DNA from: Trichomonas vaginalis G3
Taxonomy: Eukaryota > Parabasalia > Trichomonadida > Trichomonadidae
Direction: 5' to 3'
DNA: 64,000 nucleotides
Assembly (NCBI RefSeq): GCF_026262505.1
Contig: NC_067206.1
Coordinates: forward strand, 32,379,896 to 32,443,895
Of this stretch, positions 42,569 through 52,442 are shown piece by piece (the first letter of the stretch is position 1; the number at the start of each line of letters is the position of its first letter). The notes under the pieces are model-generated. The model saw only the letters and a list, made by a program, of their open reading frames with translations. It did not search any database and was not told the DNA's origin. A program made the position numbers and the translations under genes.

Positions 42569-43447
42569 ATGTCAGCAACAACAGCACCAAACTCGTTAGT
42601 CATGAACCCAACTTCAATGTTAGTAGAAATGAAAAGCTTCATTCCTTCTTCATATACTTTCGAAACAGAAATCCAGAAGATAAAGCAGGAACTTCTCCAA
42701 GGAGATTTAGACTGTAGTGCAAAAGATGAAACAAATGAACAGTATCTTTATGAAATGCAGGATATTATTGACCATCTACCTAAACTTCCTGAAATCCAAC
42801 AACAAAAGCTCACTATTCCAGAATTCGATGAAATTGAAGTCAGACTGACTGACTCAGTAGAAATAAAGAAGTTCATACGAAAGGTAAACTATGAGTTTCT
42901 TGGATTTCATTGCAACCACAAAGTCATTGACATATATAAATCTGAAGAATTTAAGACCTACGACAACTTTGTTTCGTTAGTTGCTGAGTGTGTCTTGCAG
43001 ATAAGAGATAAAGATAGAAGAGGTAAGGTATGGAACCAACAGATAAAACCAGCAGCCTTTGAGTTAAAGAAGACCATCTACGCCTTACTTGTTTTAGCAG
43101 GACAAATTTCAGAATATAACGCAAAAATGAACTCACAATGTTCAAAATGTAAAGCAGCAACAAGGAAATATAACTACTCCGTCAAAGAGATAGAAAGAAT
43201 GAGAAAAGACCATACTGACTTAAAGAAAGAAGTAGAGAAACCAGCAGAAGATAAAATGGACATGTTGACATTTCTGAACAAAAACTATCCAACTGCTAAC
43301 GATTTCCTTCTATCTGACGTCAAGAAGAAATATAAAGAAACCTTCGGTATAGTTAAAACATTCGATGTACTAAAAGAAGAAATAGAAGCTACAAAACTGT
43401 TTAAAGTCATGAACCATCACAACATATACCATGTAAAACGCTTGTAA
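42569..43447 (+). CDS. Hypothetical helical Polinton protein, 292 residues
   Basis: Begins MSATTAPNSLVMNPTSMLVE. Mostly alpha-helical, with one CSKCK motif at about residue 193 and a coiled coil after it (YSVKEIERMRKDHTDLKKEV). The C-terminal FLNKNYPTANDFLLSDVKKK resembles winged-helix style sequence of viral regulators, but I do not recognise a family. Bracketed by GGGTAGAA repeats facing each other, like a cassette. Confidence 0.6.
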   Translation: MSATTAPNSLVMNPTSMLVEMKSFIPSSYTFETEIQKIKQELLQGDLDCSAKDETNEQYLYEMQDIIDHLPKLPEIQQQKLTIPEFDEIEVRLTDSVEIKKFIRKVNYEFLGFHCNHKVIDIYKSEEFKTYDNFVSLVAECVLQIRDKDRRGKVWNQQIKPAAFELKKTIYALLVLAGQISEYNAKMNSQCSKCKAATRKYNYSVKEIERMRKDHTDLKKEVEKPAEDKMDMLTFLNKNYPTANDFLLSDVKKKYKETFGIVKTFDVLKEEIEATKLFKVMNHHNIYHVKRL

Positions 43448-43455
43448 ATAGTTAT

Positions 43456-43500
43456 GGTAGAAAAGAGGGTAGAAAACGGGGTAGATATACCCTTCTACCC
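43456..43500 (-). repeat. GGGTAGAA palindromic intergenic repeat, copy 3
   Basis: Inverted relative to copies 1 and 2; followed by TAAAATATATTTTT. Confidence 0.85.
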
Positions 43501-43583
43501 TAAAATATATTTTTATTGAATTCTGTATAAAATTCTGAGTAAAATGACATATGGAACACATACTTTTTCAGTAAGGACATATG

Positions 43584-43629
43584 GGGTAGAAATGAGGGTA
43601 GAAAACGGGGTAGATATACCCTTCTACCC
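43584..43629 (-). repeat. GGGTAGAA palindromic intergenic repeat, copy 4
   Basis: Inverted. Its left flank (ACACATACTTTTTCAGTAAG) is shared with copy 6 near 56056, so a longer unit was copied. Confidence 0.85.
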
Positions 43630-43851
43630 TAAAATATATTTTTGTCTGATTTACGCTCATTACGAAGAAGTCTTGACAAAACATTTACGAAGAAGTATAT
43701 TTCCTGTGTTGTTGTCAAAATGTCATGTTGTCACACTTTTTCAGAGAAGTTCATTTAACCGAGTGACCTGGTCGCCTAAAATATATTTTTGCTGAAAAAA
43801 ATGACCAAATTTCATGAATTTCCTTAAGATAGAAAATAAAAGCTAGTTTTT

Positions 43852-43888
43852 TTAAAATATTTTTTTTATTTTGTATGTAAGAACAGGA
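43852..43888 (+). promoter_or_regulatory. Leader block, third copy
   Basis: ATATTTTTTTTATTTTGTAT then GTAAGAACAGG; nearly the same string precedes the gene at 44594 (44562-44593). Confidence 0.55.
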
Positions 43889-43942
43889 AATGTCAAACAC
43901 TGAGTTTGAAACAGTTAGAAAGATAGACAATGACAGCCAAAA

Positions 43943-44503
43943 ATGGTTAGAATTGGTGATTTAAACGTAAGATACTCAAAGAAATACAACAAATATTCTT
44001 TGTCAGACATTATATCTCCATCTGGAAAGAAAACAAACGACTGGGTTAAAATTGCTTCAACTCAGAAAATTTTGACAAGAAATCCTGAGCTTATGATATC
44101 GGTAAGATTCTATGGAACTACAGCATATCTTATAGACAAAAGTCTTATACCAGTAGTTTTGTTATGGTTAGACCCAGTTGTTGGATATAATTTCATAACA
44201 TATGGTTCATTCGATACGGAACGTTGCAGTGAAGGCTTACTTTACATCGTTCAGAAACCGAAAGACTTCAATACAAAGAGATATAAGATAGGAAGAACAT
44301 ATAATATAACTAAAAGATATGACAGTACAGTCAATAGAGTTAAGGTTGTGTTTGTGAATGATATGAGAGCTGCTGAAACAGAACTACTTGAAAAGTTTGA
44401 GAAAATGTATGGTGCTCCCACGAAAGGTAAAGAAACTTTCGAAGTAGATGAGATAGATAAAGCTATAAAATTATTTGACGAAGTTGCTGAAAAATACATG
44501 TAA
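43943..44503 (+). CDS. KilA-N-like plus T5orf172 (GIY-YIG-type) protein
   Basis: 186 residues. The N-terminal half has a KilA-N-like core (WVKIASTQKILTRNPELMIS, GTTAYLIDKSLIPVVLLWLD). The C-terminal half is a T5orf172/MUG113-like GIY-YIG domain: GLLYIVQKPKDFNTKRYKIG, RTYNITKRYDST, NDMRAAETELLEKFEKMYGA, KGKETFEV. This pairing is common in large DNA viruses and phages. A DNA-binding nuclease or regulator is likely. The frame seen is open. Confidence 0.75.
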   Translation: MVRIGDLNVRYSKKYNKYSLSDIISPSGKKTNDWVKIASTQKILTRNPELMISVRFYGTTAYLIDKSLIPVVLLWLDPVVGYNFITYGSFDTERCSEGLLYIVQKPKDFNTKRYKIGRTYNITKRYDSTVNRVKVVFVNDMRAAETELLEKFEKMYGAPTKGKETFEVDEIDKAIKLFDEVAEKYM

Positions 44504-44593
44504 AGCGTTTATTTTTGGTCTTTTATACAAGACAGAAAAAATAAAGTTAGTTTTTTATAAAATATTTTTTTTATTTTGTATGTAAAGACAGAT

Positions 44594-45373
44594 ATGTCAA
44601 CAACAGAGAACACAACAACAGTTATAGTCCATGAAGCTATAAATGAAGAATATGAGTGGGTTCAGTTTAACAAACAACTCCGTCTCATTCGTTCGGTCAA
44701 AGACGATATGTACCAAATGCAAAGTATTTTGACAGCATGTTTTGCTCCAGATACTATGAAACCACAAGATTGGTTTGAATTAAATAGCACTCATGAACTC
44801 CTCAGTGAGTTTGAACATGTAGAACTTAAAAAGATGTACCAAGACAGACAAAACTTACCATCACATCTAAAAGGTATATATGTTCATAAGTTCCTAGTTA
44901 GTTCAATAGCAATGTGGGCTTCACCTCGTTATGCAATCTACATACTTATGCTACTTGACGAACTTTGTACAAAGCAGAGAGAAGATATAATGAAAGAAGA
45001 CAAAACCATACAGAAAAGAATACCACGTTCGGTACCAAAAGGTAAGGAAAAGAACTATAAGTATATGATTTATACTGAAGAGATGGAAAATGAAGAAGAC
45101 AGAGATATGGTTATGTTGCATTTAGTCAGAAGAAACAACAAAAGCTTTTACGACCTTGCTAAGATTTACAAATCTGACAGAAATTGGTTCTATCGCGAAA
45201 ACTTACCGATTTCAATGACCCCAAATGAAGATGTGAAACAAATAGTTCAAGATACGTTACCTCAAACACACTATGATATTAAAGGTTGTACAATTTTTAC
45301 CTTCAAAGAAGATTTGCCATTGTTAAAGGAAAAAATAACAGAGTATTTTGACAACTTCAAACAAGCAGAGTAA
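44594..45373 (+). CDS. KilA-N domain protein 3
   Basis: 259 residues from the ATG behind the leader. KilA-N type centre: QNLPSHLKGIYVHKFLVSSI, AMWASPRYAIYILMLLDELC. The C-terminal ~100 residues (YKYMIYTEEMENEEDRDMVM, LHLVRRNNKSFYDLAKIYKS) resemble the DUF3627-type tail attached to KilA-N in insect and other DNA viruses. DNA-binding regulator is the likely role. Third member of the cluster. Confidence 0.75.
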   Translation: MSTTENTTTVIVHEAINEEYEWVQFNKQLRLIRSVKDDMYQMQSILTACFAPDTMKPQDWFELNSTHELLSEFEHVELKKMYQDRQNLPSHLKGIYVHKFLVSSIAMWASPRYAIYILMLLDELCTKQREDIMKEDKTIQKRIPRSVPKGKEKNYKYMIYTEEMENEEDRDMVMLHLVRRNNKSFYDLAKIYKSDRNWFYRENLPISMTPNEDVKQIVQDTLPQTHYDIKGCTIFTFKEDLPLLKEKITEYFDNFKQAE

Positions 45374-45455
45374 ATGAACCATTTATTTTTCAAGCTTGAC
45401 TTCAGATGGCTCAGGTAGCTCTATAAGGTAAATTGCCTTGTCAAATCCTTCTGGC

Positions 45456-45845
45456 ATTCCGAGTCCTTCCATCCGACATTCCGAGTCCTTCCATCCGACA
45501 TTCCAAGTCCTTCCATCCGACATTCCAAGTCCTTCCTTCCAACATTCCGAGTCCTTCCTTCCAACAAGAAAAAAATTTCCCGACAACTGGAAAAAAATTT
45601 CCTGACAACTGGAAAAAAATTTCCTGTTGTTCGTCCGTAAACCATTCAAATTTTCGAAAATTGAGAACTTTTTGGTCGAACTTCAGAAAAAGTTTTTCCT
45701 TCCGACAGAAAAAGTTTTTCCTTCCGACATTCCGAGTTTTTCCTTCCGACATTCCGAGTCCTTCCTTCCGACATTCCGAGTCCTTCCTTCCGACATTCCG
45801 AGTCCTTCCTTCCGACAGGAAAAGTCCTTCCATCCGACAGGACAC
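45456..45845. repeat. Tandem 22-bp repeat tract
   Basis: Units of CATTCCGAGTCCTTCCATCC (plus GA), about five copies, then three units with GAAAAAAATTTCC and GACAACTG, then about six more CATTCCGAG units with TTCCTTCCGA. It lies between the KilA-N cluster and the ATPase remnant. Because 22 is not a multiple of three and the unit has no stops, long but meaningless frames run through it on both strands. Confidence 0.85.
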
Positions 45846-45947
45846 AAACGAATGTCCGACGTACCACCAACCGAGTCCATTCCAAAGCCAGAAGAACCGA
45901 AAGCTGCAGCACCACAACAGACTTACTAAGACTAAACTCTTTATTTT

Positions 45948-46822
45948 TCAAGCTTGACTTTTTACAATTTGAACTTTGTTCGCGTAGATGTGAATTCTGA
46001 AAGAAGTATGAGGGTCTTGTATGACTTTATACTTCTCCCAGAGTTCATATCTGTCAAACTTACCTGCCATGGACTCTTTCATAAGTTCCATGAAATCGTC
46101 TTCGGACAATCCAGGGAAAAGTATGATATCAGTAAGTATTCTTTTAACATCCTTACTTAAACTCTTTGCTGTCTGTACACAAATGACAACTGAGATGTTA
46201 AAGTGTCTGAGCTTCTTAAGAATTCGACACATGTCTTGTTCTCTGTTCTTTAACAAAGGATGAGAAGCAAAGTCATCTAAGATAAGAAGACATCTATGAG
46301 GGTAAGTCTTCCAATCGTAAGATTGCAATTTCTTCGAAATGTATTCTATCTCTTTCTGTTTGTTTCTGAAGTGTTTCTTCTCTATATTCTCTGCATTTCC
46401 TCATTTGGGTCTTTAAACTTCGAATTGACATACTCATTTATAGCATTGTACTTCAAAAACTCTTCTTTGGTACTTCTTTATCCAATCTAACAACTCAGAG
46501 TCTTTTATACATACTAACTTAGACTTTTTTATAATATCTTTGAACGAATTTACGGTTTGGTCAAATTGACCAGAAGTACTACAAATGACTACTAACTCAT
46601 AGAATGGGTTCTTCTCATCTAGTTCTTGTTGTTGTGCAGCCATTTTAAGATAAGTGAAAGTCTTACCCGACCCAGGTGGTGCAATTAGACCTGTTATACC
46701 ATCTGAGCAAATAGAAACTTGTCATGTATGGGTTTTATCTGAGCATTTTCTAACTTCCTCTTGTTCTTGTTTAAAACATTCTCAAATTTCTTGTCAATGT
46801 CAGCAAACTTTTTTTCTAACAT
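45948..46822 (-). pseudogene. FtsK/HerA-type packaging ATPase remnant
   Basis: The Polinton DNA-packaging ATPase. Walker A: GLIAPPGSGKTFTYLK; Walker B: CLLILDDFASHPLL; a downstream sensor-type stretch FNISVVICVQTAKSL. In the family it pumps DNA into the capsid. The N-terminus reads MLEKKFADIDKKFENVLNKN. Broken, about three times. Divergent from the gene at 46860. Confidence 0.75.
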
Positions 46823-46859
46823 ATTTTTAGAAAAATTAAAATTTTTTATCTTTTTGAAA
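46823..46859. promoter_or_regulatory. 37-bp divergent promoter
   Basis: A pure A/T stretch (TTTTTAGAAAAATTAAAATT then TTTTATC) between the ATPase start and the ATG at 46860. Confidence 0.45.
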
Positions 46860-47318
46860 ATGTCTAGCGATTTCGCTATCTATATTCGAGACAAGCTTTT
46901 TGACAGCAAAACATCTGTCGACCATAAAATCTTACATAGTGTAAACAAGAAAGGTGAATTTGTTCTAAAGTTCTGTTTCTGGGAATATGACAAGAACCAT
47001 AAAACATTACAAAGAGCAGTCTTAAAATTTGTCAATGACAGACTTGTTGACAGAGATGAGCGCGATTGGAAAGATGAAGTCCAACAAAAGTTCTTAGAAT
47101 GCAAAGAAGACACATGCGCTGTTCTTGAAGATGAAATAGAAAACAGAATAGAAGAGCTATTAAAGGACAAAGAACTTTTACATAAATATGGTTCTGAGAA
47201 GTTTGACATAACTCCACCAGAGAAGAAGAAGAAGAAGAGAGAAAAGAAAGAAAAGAAAGTAGAAGAAGAGAAGAAAGAACCAGAGCCAATTCCAGAGAAG
47301 GTGAGATATGACATGTAA
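46860..47318 (+). CDS. Charged Polinton protein with Lys-rich tail
   Basis: 152 residues from MSSDFAIYIRDKLFDSK. The first ~115 residues look like a compact alpha/beta domain (HKILHSVNKKGEFVLKFCFW, RAVLKFVNDRLVDRDERDW); the tail is a run of Lys and Glu (EKKKKKREKKEKKVEEEKKE). No family recognised. Nucleic-acid contact through the tail is likely from charge. Confidence 0.6.
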   Translation: MSSDFAIYIRDKLFDSKTSVDHKILHSVNKKGEFVLKFCFWEYDKNHKTLQRAVLKFVNDRLVDRDERDWKDEVQQKFLECKEDTCAVLEDEIENRIEELLKDKELLHKYGSEKFDITPPEKKKKKREKKEKKVEEEKKEPEPIPEKVRYDM

Positions 47319-47334
47319 AAATAAAATTTTATTT

Positions 47335-47751
47335 TTAGAACATTTCTGGGTCAATGTCAATGTTCTCTTCCTCTTTAGGAGCAAACACTGGCTTAGACTC
47401 TAAAATCTTTTTACCCAATTTACCTTGAACTTCAACTATCTTAGACTCATAATATTCATAGTCGTCTGCTTTTTGGTTCATAAGGTATAACAAGTTTGTA
47501 TGCTTTGCCTTCTTTAAGGTTTGAAAACCTTCTGTCAAAATTTTCTTTGACTGCTAACAAACCTTCTATGTCTAAGTCTTCAAATTTCGCACCATTTTTA
47601 GTCACAATAGCAAACTTAACTGGTTCGATGTTCAAACTTTGTCAAATGTAGACTTTTCAAAATGGTAGAAGTAAACATTCAAATAAGCGAATGGGTCTAG
47701 TTCTTCTTTGACTTCTGTCATGTACTTATTTACTGAAATATATTTCGTCAT
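47335..47751 (-). pseudogene. Hypothetical Polinton protein remnant
   Basis: Begins MTKYISVNKYMTEVKEELDP. The open C-terminal part reads MNQKADDYEYYESKIVEVQG and an acidic end (EEENIDIDPEMF). No family recognised. Broken, about twice. Lies between the helicase and the gene at 46860. Confidence 0.45.
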
Positions 47752-47787
47752 CTTTTCTATCGGATAAAAAAATATTTTTTTTAAAAT

Positions 47788-49024
47788 TTACTCATAAAAA
47801 TTTTTCTTTGTATATACACCATTCTGAACATCTAAAAGATTTTTGACATTTGCCAAGAATGTTCGTTTAGACGCTGTCATATAACCATACTCTTGACAAT
47901 ATTGTTTATATTCATCGTACAACGACCTTTCATCTAAACACTCAAAGTTAGTCTCATCTATGAACAGTTCATATACACTCTTGTTTGCTTCTAACAATGT
48001 TTGTCTCTCTTCGGTATGTGGAATTTGTCTTGGATTGAACTTTGAAATATCTAATGTCATAAAATATGAGAACAAGTGGTTGTAAAAGTTAGGTGTCAAA
48101 GTTTCTGCTAAGTCGTCAAAATATTCTGTATCTTGCATATGAGAATCTGACGTTCTGACAACTACATATCTTCTGTCAGAACTTTCTAACTTCATCGGAA
48201 CAGCATTGTTTGAAACCATGACGAAGTTTGCAACATTTTCACAAACTCTTTGGTCTTTATATTTTCTTTCAACAACTCCAACTTGTCTGTTATAAGACTC
48301 TTCAAAGCATCTGAGTTCAAAACTTTTGTTGTATCTATACTTTGAAGTTCGTTACATACTATAAGTTTCATATTCTCTATTGAAGAGTTAAATTTACCGC
48401 AGATGTTTTCTAAGTTTGTCATATTCGGATTCGAATAGCCCTCTAACAGTTTGCACAAAATATCTGTTAAGAAAGTATTCTTACCAGTTCCTTGTTTTCC
48501 AATTATAATGAGAGCAGTTTCATTTTAGCACTTGGATGTTGTAAGATGTTTGCAAACCAACATAAGATATACTCATAGACTCTTTCGTTTCCATTGCATA
48601 TAATTTCTCTTTGACATGGTCTAACCAAGCTTCTATAATATTTTTCTTTCCATTCTACTTGTTCATATTTATATCCAGTGAAGATAGAATAGAAGTTTGG
48701 AGAAGGTGTATAGAACTTTATACCACGAACTGAAAAATCTTCTAACTTTGACAATAAGATATCCCAAGCATCTAACATCTTCATGCCAACTTGTACGACT
48801 TTTATTTTCTTAAGTTTCTGTCTACATTCTTGTTCTGAAAACTATTGTCGCTCTTGGTTGTTAAAGACAACATCCCATTCTTTCATGACATAACATTCTG
48901 GGGCAGAGTCAACATAAATGACTAAAACGTTTCAAATTCTCGACTGCTTGTTATAGTCTCGAAATGGACACATATTTCTGAACGCTTGGAAGTCATAAAA
49001 ATCTGAAACATCTATTCTGTACAT
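47788..49024 (-). pseudogene. SF3-type (D5-like) helicase remnant
   Basis: Walker A region LIIIGKQGTGKNTFLTDILC, followed by NICGKFNSSIENMKLIVCNE (Walker B-like, I-V-x-N-E) and FVMVSNNAVPMKLESSDRRY VVVRTSD, the motif C region (x-S-N-N) and D-R-R-Y sequence typical of superfamily 3 helicases of DNA viruses and virophages. In those systems it unwinds DNA for replication. Broken, about three times. Its presence together with no visible PolB is unusual for a Polinton. Confidence 0.75.
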
Positions 49025-49052
49025 TTTTATAAAAATAAAAAAAATATTTTTT

Positions 49053-49856
49053 TTATTCTTGACTTTGTTGTTGCATTTGTTCCATTTGTTGCATTTGTTG
49101 TTCTTGAGCTATTTGTTGTTGAAGTTGTTCTTGTAGTACAATACTTTCACCAGTTGCATCTTCCAATTCGAAACTTTCTGCCGTCATTGACAAATACATA
49201 GGACATAAAAGTTTTACAGGAACAAAGTTTGCGTCAACTAAGGTTAAGTTTATGTTTGCTAAAGTGTTTGAGTTTACTAAAGCTGAAAACTCTGCATTCG
49301 AATGAACAATAGGCAAACCAGCAGAGAAAGTGTTGTTTATACGCATGAGTATCTTTTGGTCATAGTAGTTTCTGTCGACATTCGAATAGCACTTTGAACC
49401 TAAGTTTGAAACAATATATAAAATAGGTGTACTTAAAGTCAATGGAACAGACACCTTGTATGACACCTTTTCCTGTTATAGGAAACTGTTGGTAGTAAAA
49501 ACCAGATATAAGTTTTGTATTATAGCTCATATCGTTTATACTAAACTCAGTCGGACATCCAAACATAATGAAACCTGCTCTAGTTGCAGCACATGTTACA
49601 TCCGTCCTTAAAGTATTAAATAAGTCAACAAAACCTGTTGGTGGTATATCTGAGTAAGTATCTTCAAAGAAGTATTTTTTACCATTCACAACAACAAAGT
49701 CTTCTGGTGTCAAAAGAGCAAAACAGGCTTTAGTCGTCATGTGTTTAAAGTTAGTTTACAATATCGTCCTTGAGGACTTTGTAAGTTTGTTGTTATAGAA
49801 TTATATGACTCAGGGTTTTTAGTCGTAATAGTATAAACCATTATGTCTTCTGCCAT
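49053..49856 (-). pseudogene. Penton-like minor capsid protein remnant
   Basis: Begins MAEDIMVYTITTKNPESYN; contains CFALLTPEDFVVVNGKKYFF, GFIMFGCPTEFSINDMSYN and KVSVPLTLSTPILYIVSNLG, and ends in a Gln/Met-rich tail (EQQMQQMEQMQQQSQE). Beta-rich composition, size near 265 residues and position in the virion block suggest the single-jelly-roll penton, by inference. Broken, about twice. Confidence 0.45.
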
Positions 49857-49860
49857 TTAC

Positions 49861-50441
49861 TTAGCAAATAAATTTTAATGAAATGTTGTGGTCGTCAAAT
49901 ATTTTTATAACGTCTGGGAAACTATACTTTAAGTTCAACGTTTCACCTCCTTTCATAACGTATATCTTGTCAATGACATTATATGAAACACCACAGCAAG
50001 CAATGTCGGGTTCTATTTCTTTGATGTTTATATCGTCTGCCTCTGTCAAAAGTTTCAATAGTTCTTTCAAAACTTCACGAGGTGCGATGACATATGAGTT
50101 CACTTTTACAGGGTTGTGTTCGACCAAGTTTAACATTATACCAAAGCTTGACAAATCTTCTCCTGAGTTTTAAGTTTGTCTTTAAGTTGTTGGTAGTCAT
50201 TTCGAATATCTGCAACAGAACTTAAGTCTCTGCTAACTTCAGGGTATGTTGGTTGTTCTTTTACAGGAACTATTGTTATACCATCTTCGTCTTCGTATGG
50301 TTTCCCCACTTCAACATCTCTTTCTTTGACATTGACAACAACACTTTGACTGTTTGTTTGAGTTGGTGAATTTAACTTCACATCTGCCACCGCCATTAAA
50401 CCTTTTGAAACACTTACGCTTCTATTTTTCGGAAATGACAT
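49861..50441 (-). pseudogene. Hypothetical Polinton protein remnant
   Basis: Begins MSFPKNRSVSVSKGLMAVAD; the second part has HNPVKVNSYVIAPREVLKEL and DIACCGVSYNVIDKIYVMKG. No family recognised. Broken, about once. Divergent from a short gene remnant at 50460 over an 18-bp gap. Confidence 0.45.
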
Positions 50442-50459
50442 TTTACTTAGAATAAAAAG
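50442..50459. promoter_or_regulatory. 18-bp divergent promoter
   Basis: TTTACTTAGAATAAAAAG, the full distance between two divergent ATGs. Shares TTAGAATAAAA with the 18-bp gap at 36152-36169. Confidence 0.5.
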
Positions 50460-50627
50460 ATGGACGTATTTGAGTATCTCTTCGAATTGAAGCAGAACAA
50501 AGTTTACACACACAAACAATACAAGTTCATTGACAGAATAGTTCTTTATACAAACAATGGAAAATGTTATAGAATAGCAGTCTTTGCTGAACCAAAATTT
50601 TTCATAAAGCAAAGAAAGTTGGTATAA
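50460..50627 (+). pseudogene. Short Polinton gene remnant
   Basis: 55 codons beginning MDVFEYLFELKQNKVYTHKQ, immediately behind the divergent promoter. The following 140 bp look like decayed continuation. Function unknown; broken. Confidence 0.4.
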
Positions 50628-50770
50628 CCGAGATGGTGAAAGTTTCTTGAAGCAGACAAAAATATAACAACAAAACTGACCGATATTTCTAAAGGTAAGT
50701 TTATAATAAATTTATGTCAAAACTGGCGTACTGTCAATATTTGACGGAGAGAAGTCAGTTCAAGAACAAC

Positions 50771-52375
50771 TTACTGACCTGCTGCCAAAATCTGCTCGAT
50801 GGAAGCTGTCGTTATGCCAAGCTGAGGAGCCCCAGCAGGTTTCATCGAACGAATCTTCAAAAGAGCATCTTCCGTGAAAAGTGCTATTGGTTTTGTAAAC
50901 TTCTTTGCTTCATTCATCTGGACCGTCTCTGTCACCAGTATATTGTATTTGAACTGTACCAACAGTTGAAATACCACCCATAAAGTCTTCTGAGTCAGCA
51001 AATGGAATGCCAAGCCAAAAGTTTGAACGGTCTCCATTTGTATATTGAGTTTTTTGACCTCCTGTATGAGTCCATACTTTCACATATGGCATAATAGAAC
51101 TTTGCATTTCAGGGTTAATGGTTGTTGTGAAGTTGTTGTTAAAGTTCATAGCATCTAATGTCAAGTTGTATGACCTCATATCCTCAACTGTAGAATATTC
51201 TTCTCTTGGATAGTATTTGCCATCTATGTTTATATGATATTTAATACCAGGGTTGTAGAAACAAGAATAGTCATTTATAGTTCGTCTGAACAGTACAAAC
51301 ATAGTATCTGCATGTTTCATTGCAGTTGTTAAAGCAATATCTGTTCTTGCACCTGGGTCAGCACTTTGGTTTCCAACTTCACCTGCAAAGTCTTTGACAG
51401 ATATTTGGTGTATAGGGAACATAAGTGGAACTGCAATATATTTGGCAGCTAAAGCATTTGAAATATCTGGGTCCAACATATAGACTGCAAGTCTGCTTTC
51501 TATTCTCTTGCATTCAAATTTTTCGCATGTGAACTTAACTGGGTCCCAAGCATCTCCAGCAGCATTGAAATAATAGTTTACTTCAGTGTTGAGGTTTGAG
51601 AAACCAAAGTCTAAGTCAACTTTGTTTTGCAAAAGTCGGCGAATGACATTTTATTTGTTCCCACTACTTCTGTAAGAGTGAATGGGTCTTGTGTTGGTGC
51701 AATGACTAAGTTATTTTTGCTTGGAGTAAGTTCGATAGAAATTTTTCCTGCCCAGTTTGGCAAGTATCTTAAAAACCTGAAGATGAGGAAAGATGACAAA
51801 GGAACTCTAAGTTTCAGTTTTACTTTGGTTACTGCTGCTGCAGTTTGTCCAGAAAGGTTAACATAAACTCCTGGAACGTTAGGGTCAAGTCTTCTTATTT
51901 TCTCAATAGTTGCATACTGGTCTGTTTGTTCTCTAGCTTGTGGTTGTACTGAGTTTCTCAAAGCGAACCATTCATAGTTTGCCCATGTTACTGTTTGAAC
52001 TAAGTCAGAGTTAGAATATATCTTATATCCCATGAAAACTTCTGGAGCATATTGGTATCCGACATAGAAAATTCCATTGCAACCTTTCTTGTCAGACAAC
52101 TTGGCAGAAGGTTTTATTTCAATGTCTTGTTCCACGTATAAGAATGAGTTGTCAATAGAAATTATATGAAACCTGTCGCAAGCAATATCTACTGTTGTTG
52201 AAGAACCTTCTCCAAACTCACCTACATTTCCATAAGAAACAGCAGTTGTATATTCGTAAGTTCCAGGAACTATTTCTGACCTTCTAATGGCATTGTCGCA
52301 TTCGTTATACCATTCGGAAACATTTCCATTCATGGCATCCAAAACTGTTGGCGTTATATTCTGAGCGGCGTACAT
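50771..52375 (-). pseudogene. MCP: Polinton 2 major capsid protein remnant
   Basis: Double-jelly-roll capsid of about 530 residues. Begins MYAAQNITPTVLDAMNGNVS. Family marks: IISIDNSFLYVEQDIEIKPS, the first-barrel end FRFLRYLPNWAGKISIELTP shared in pattern with the capsids of Polintons 1 and 3 (RFLPAFAGNLQLKVKF), NAAGDAWDPVKFTCEKFECK, AAKYIAVPLMFPIHQISVKD and RTINDYSCFYNPGIKYHINI. Broken, about twice. More distant from the other two capsids than they are from each other. Confidence 0.75.
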
Positions 52376-52442
52376 TTCATATGAGTAAAAATATAGAATA
52401 GTTGGATTTATATGTCATAATAGAACCCACGTGGACCAAGCT

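Noticed and set aside
45433-45957. Proteins of about 100-170 residues on both strands
   Set aside because: They are frames through a stop-free 22-bp tandem repeat.
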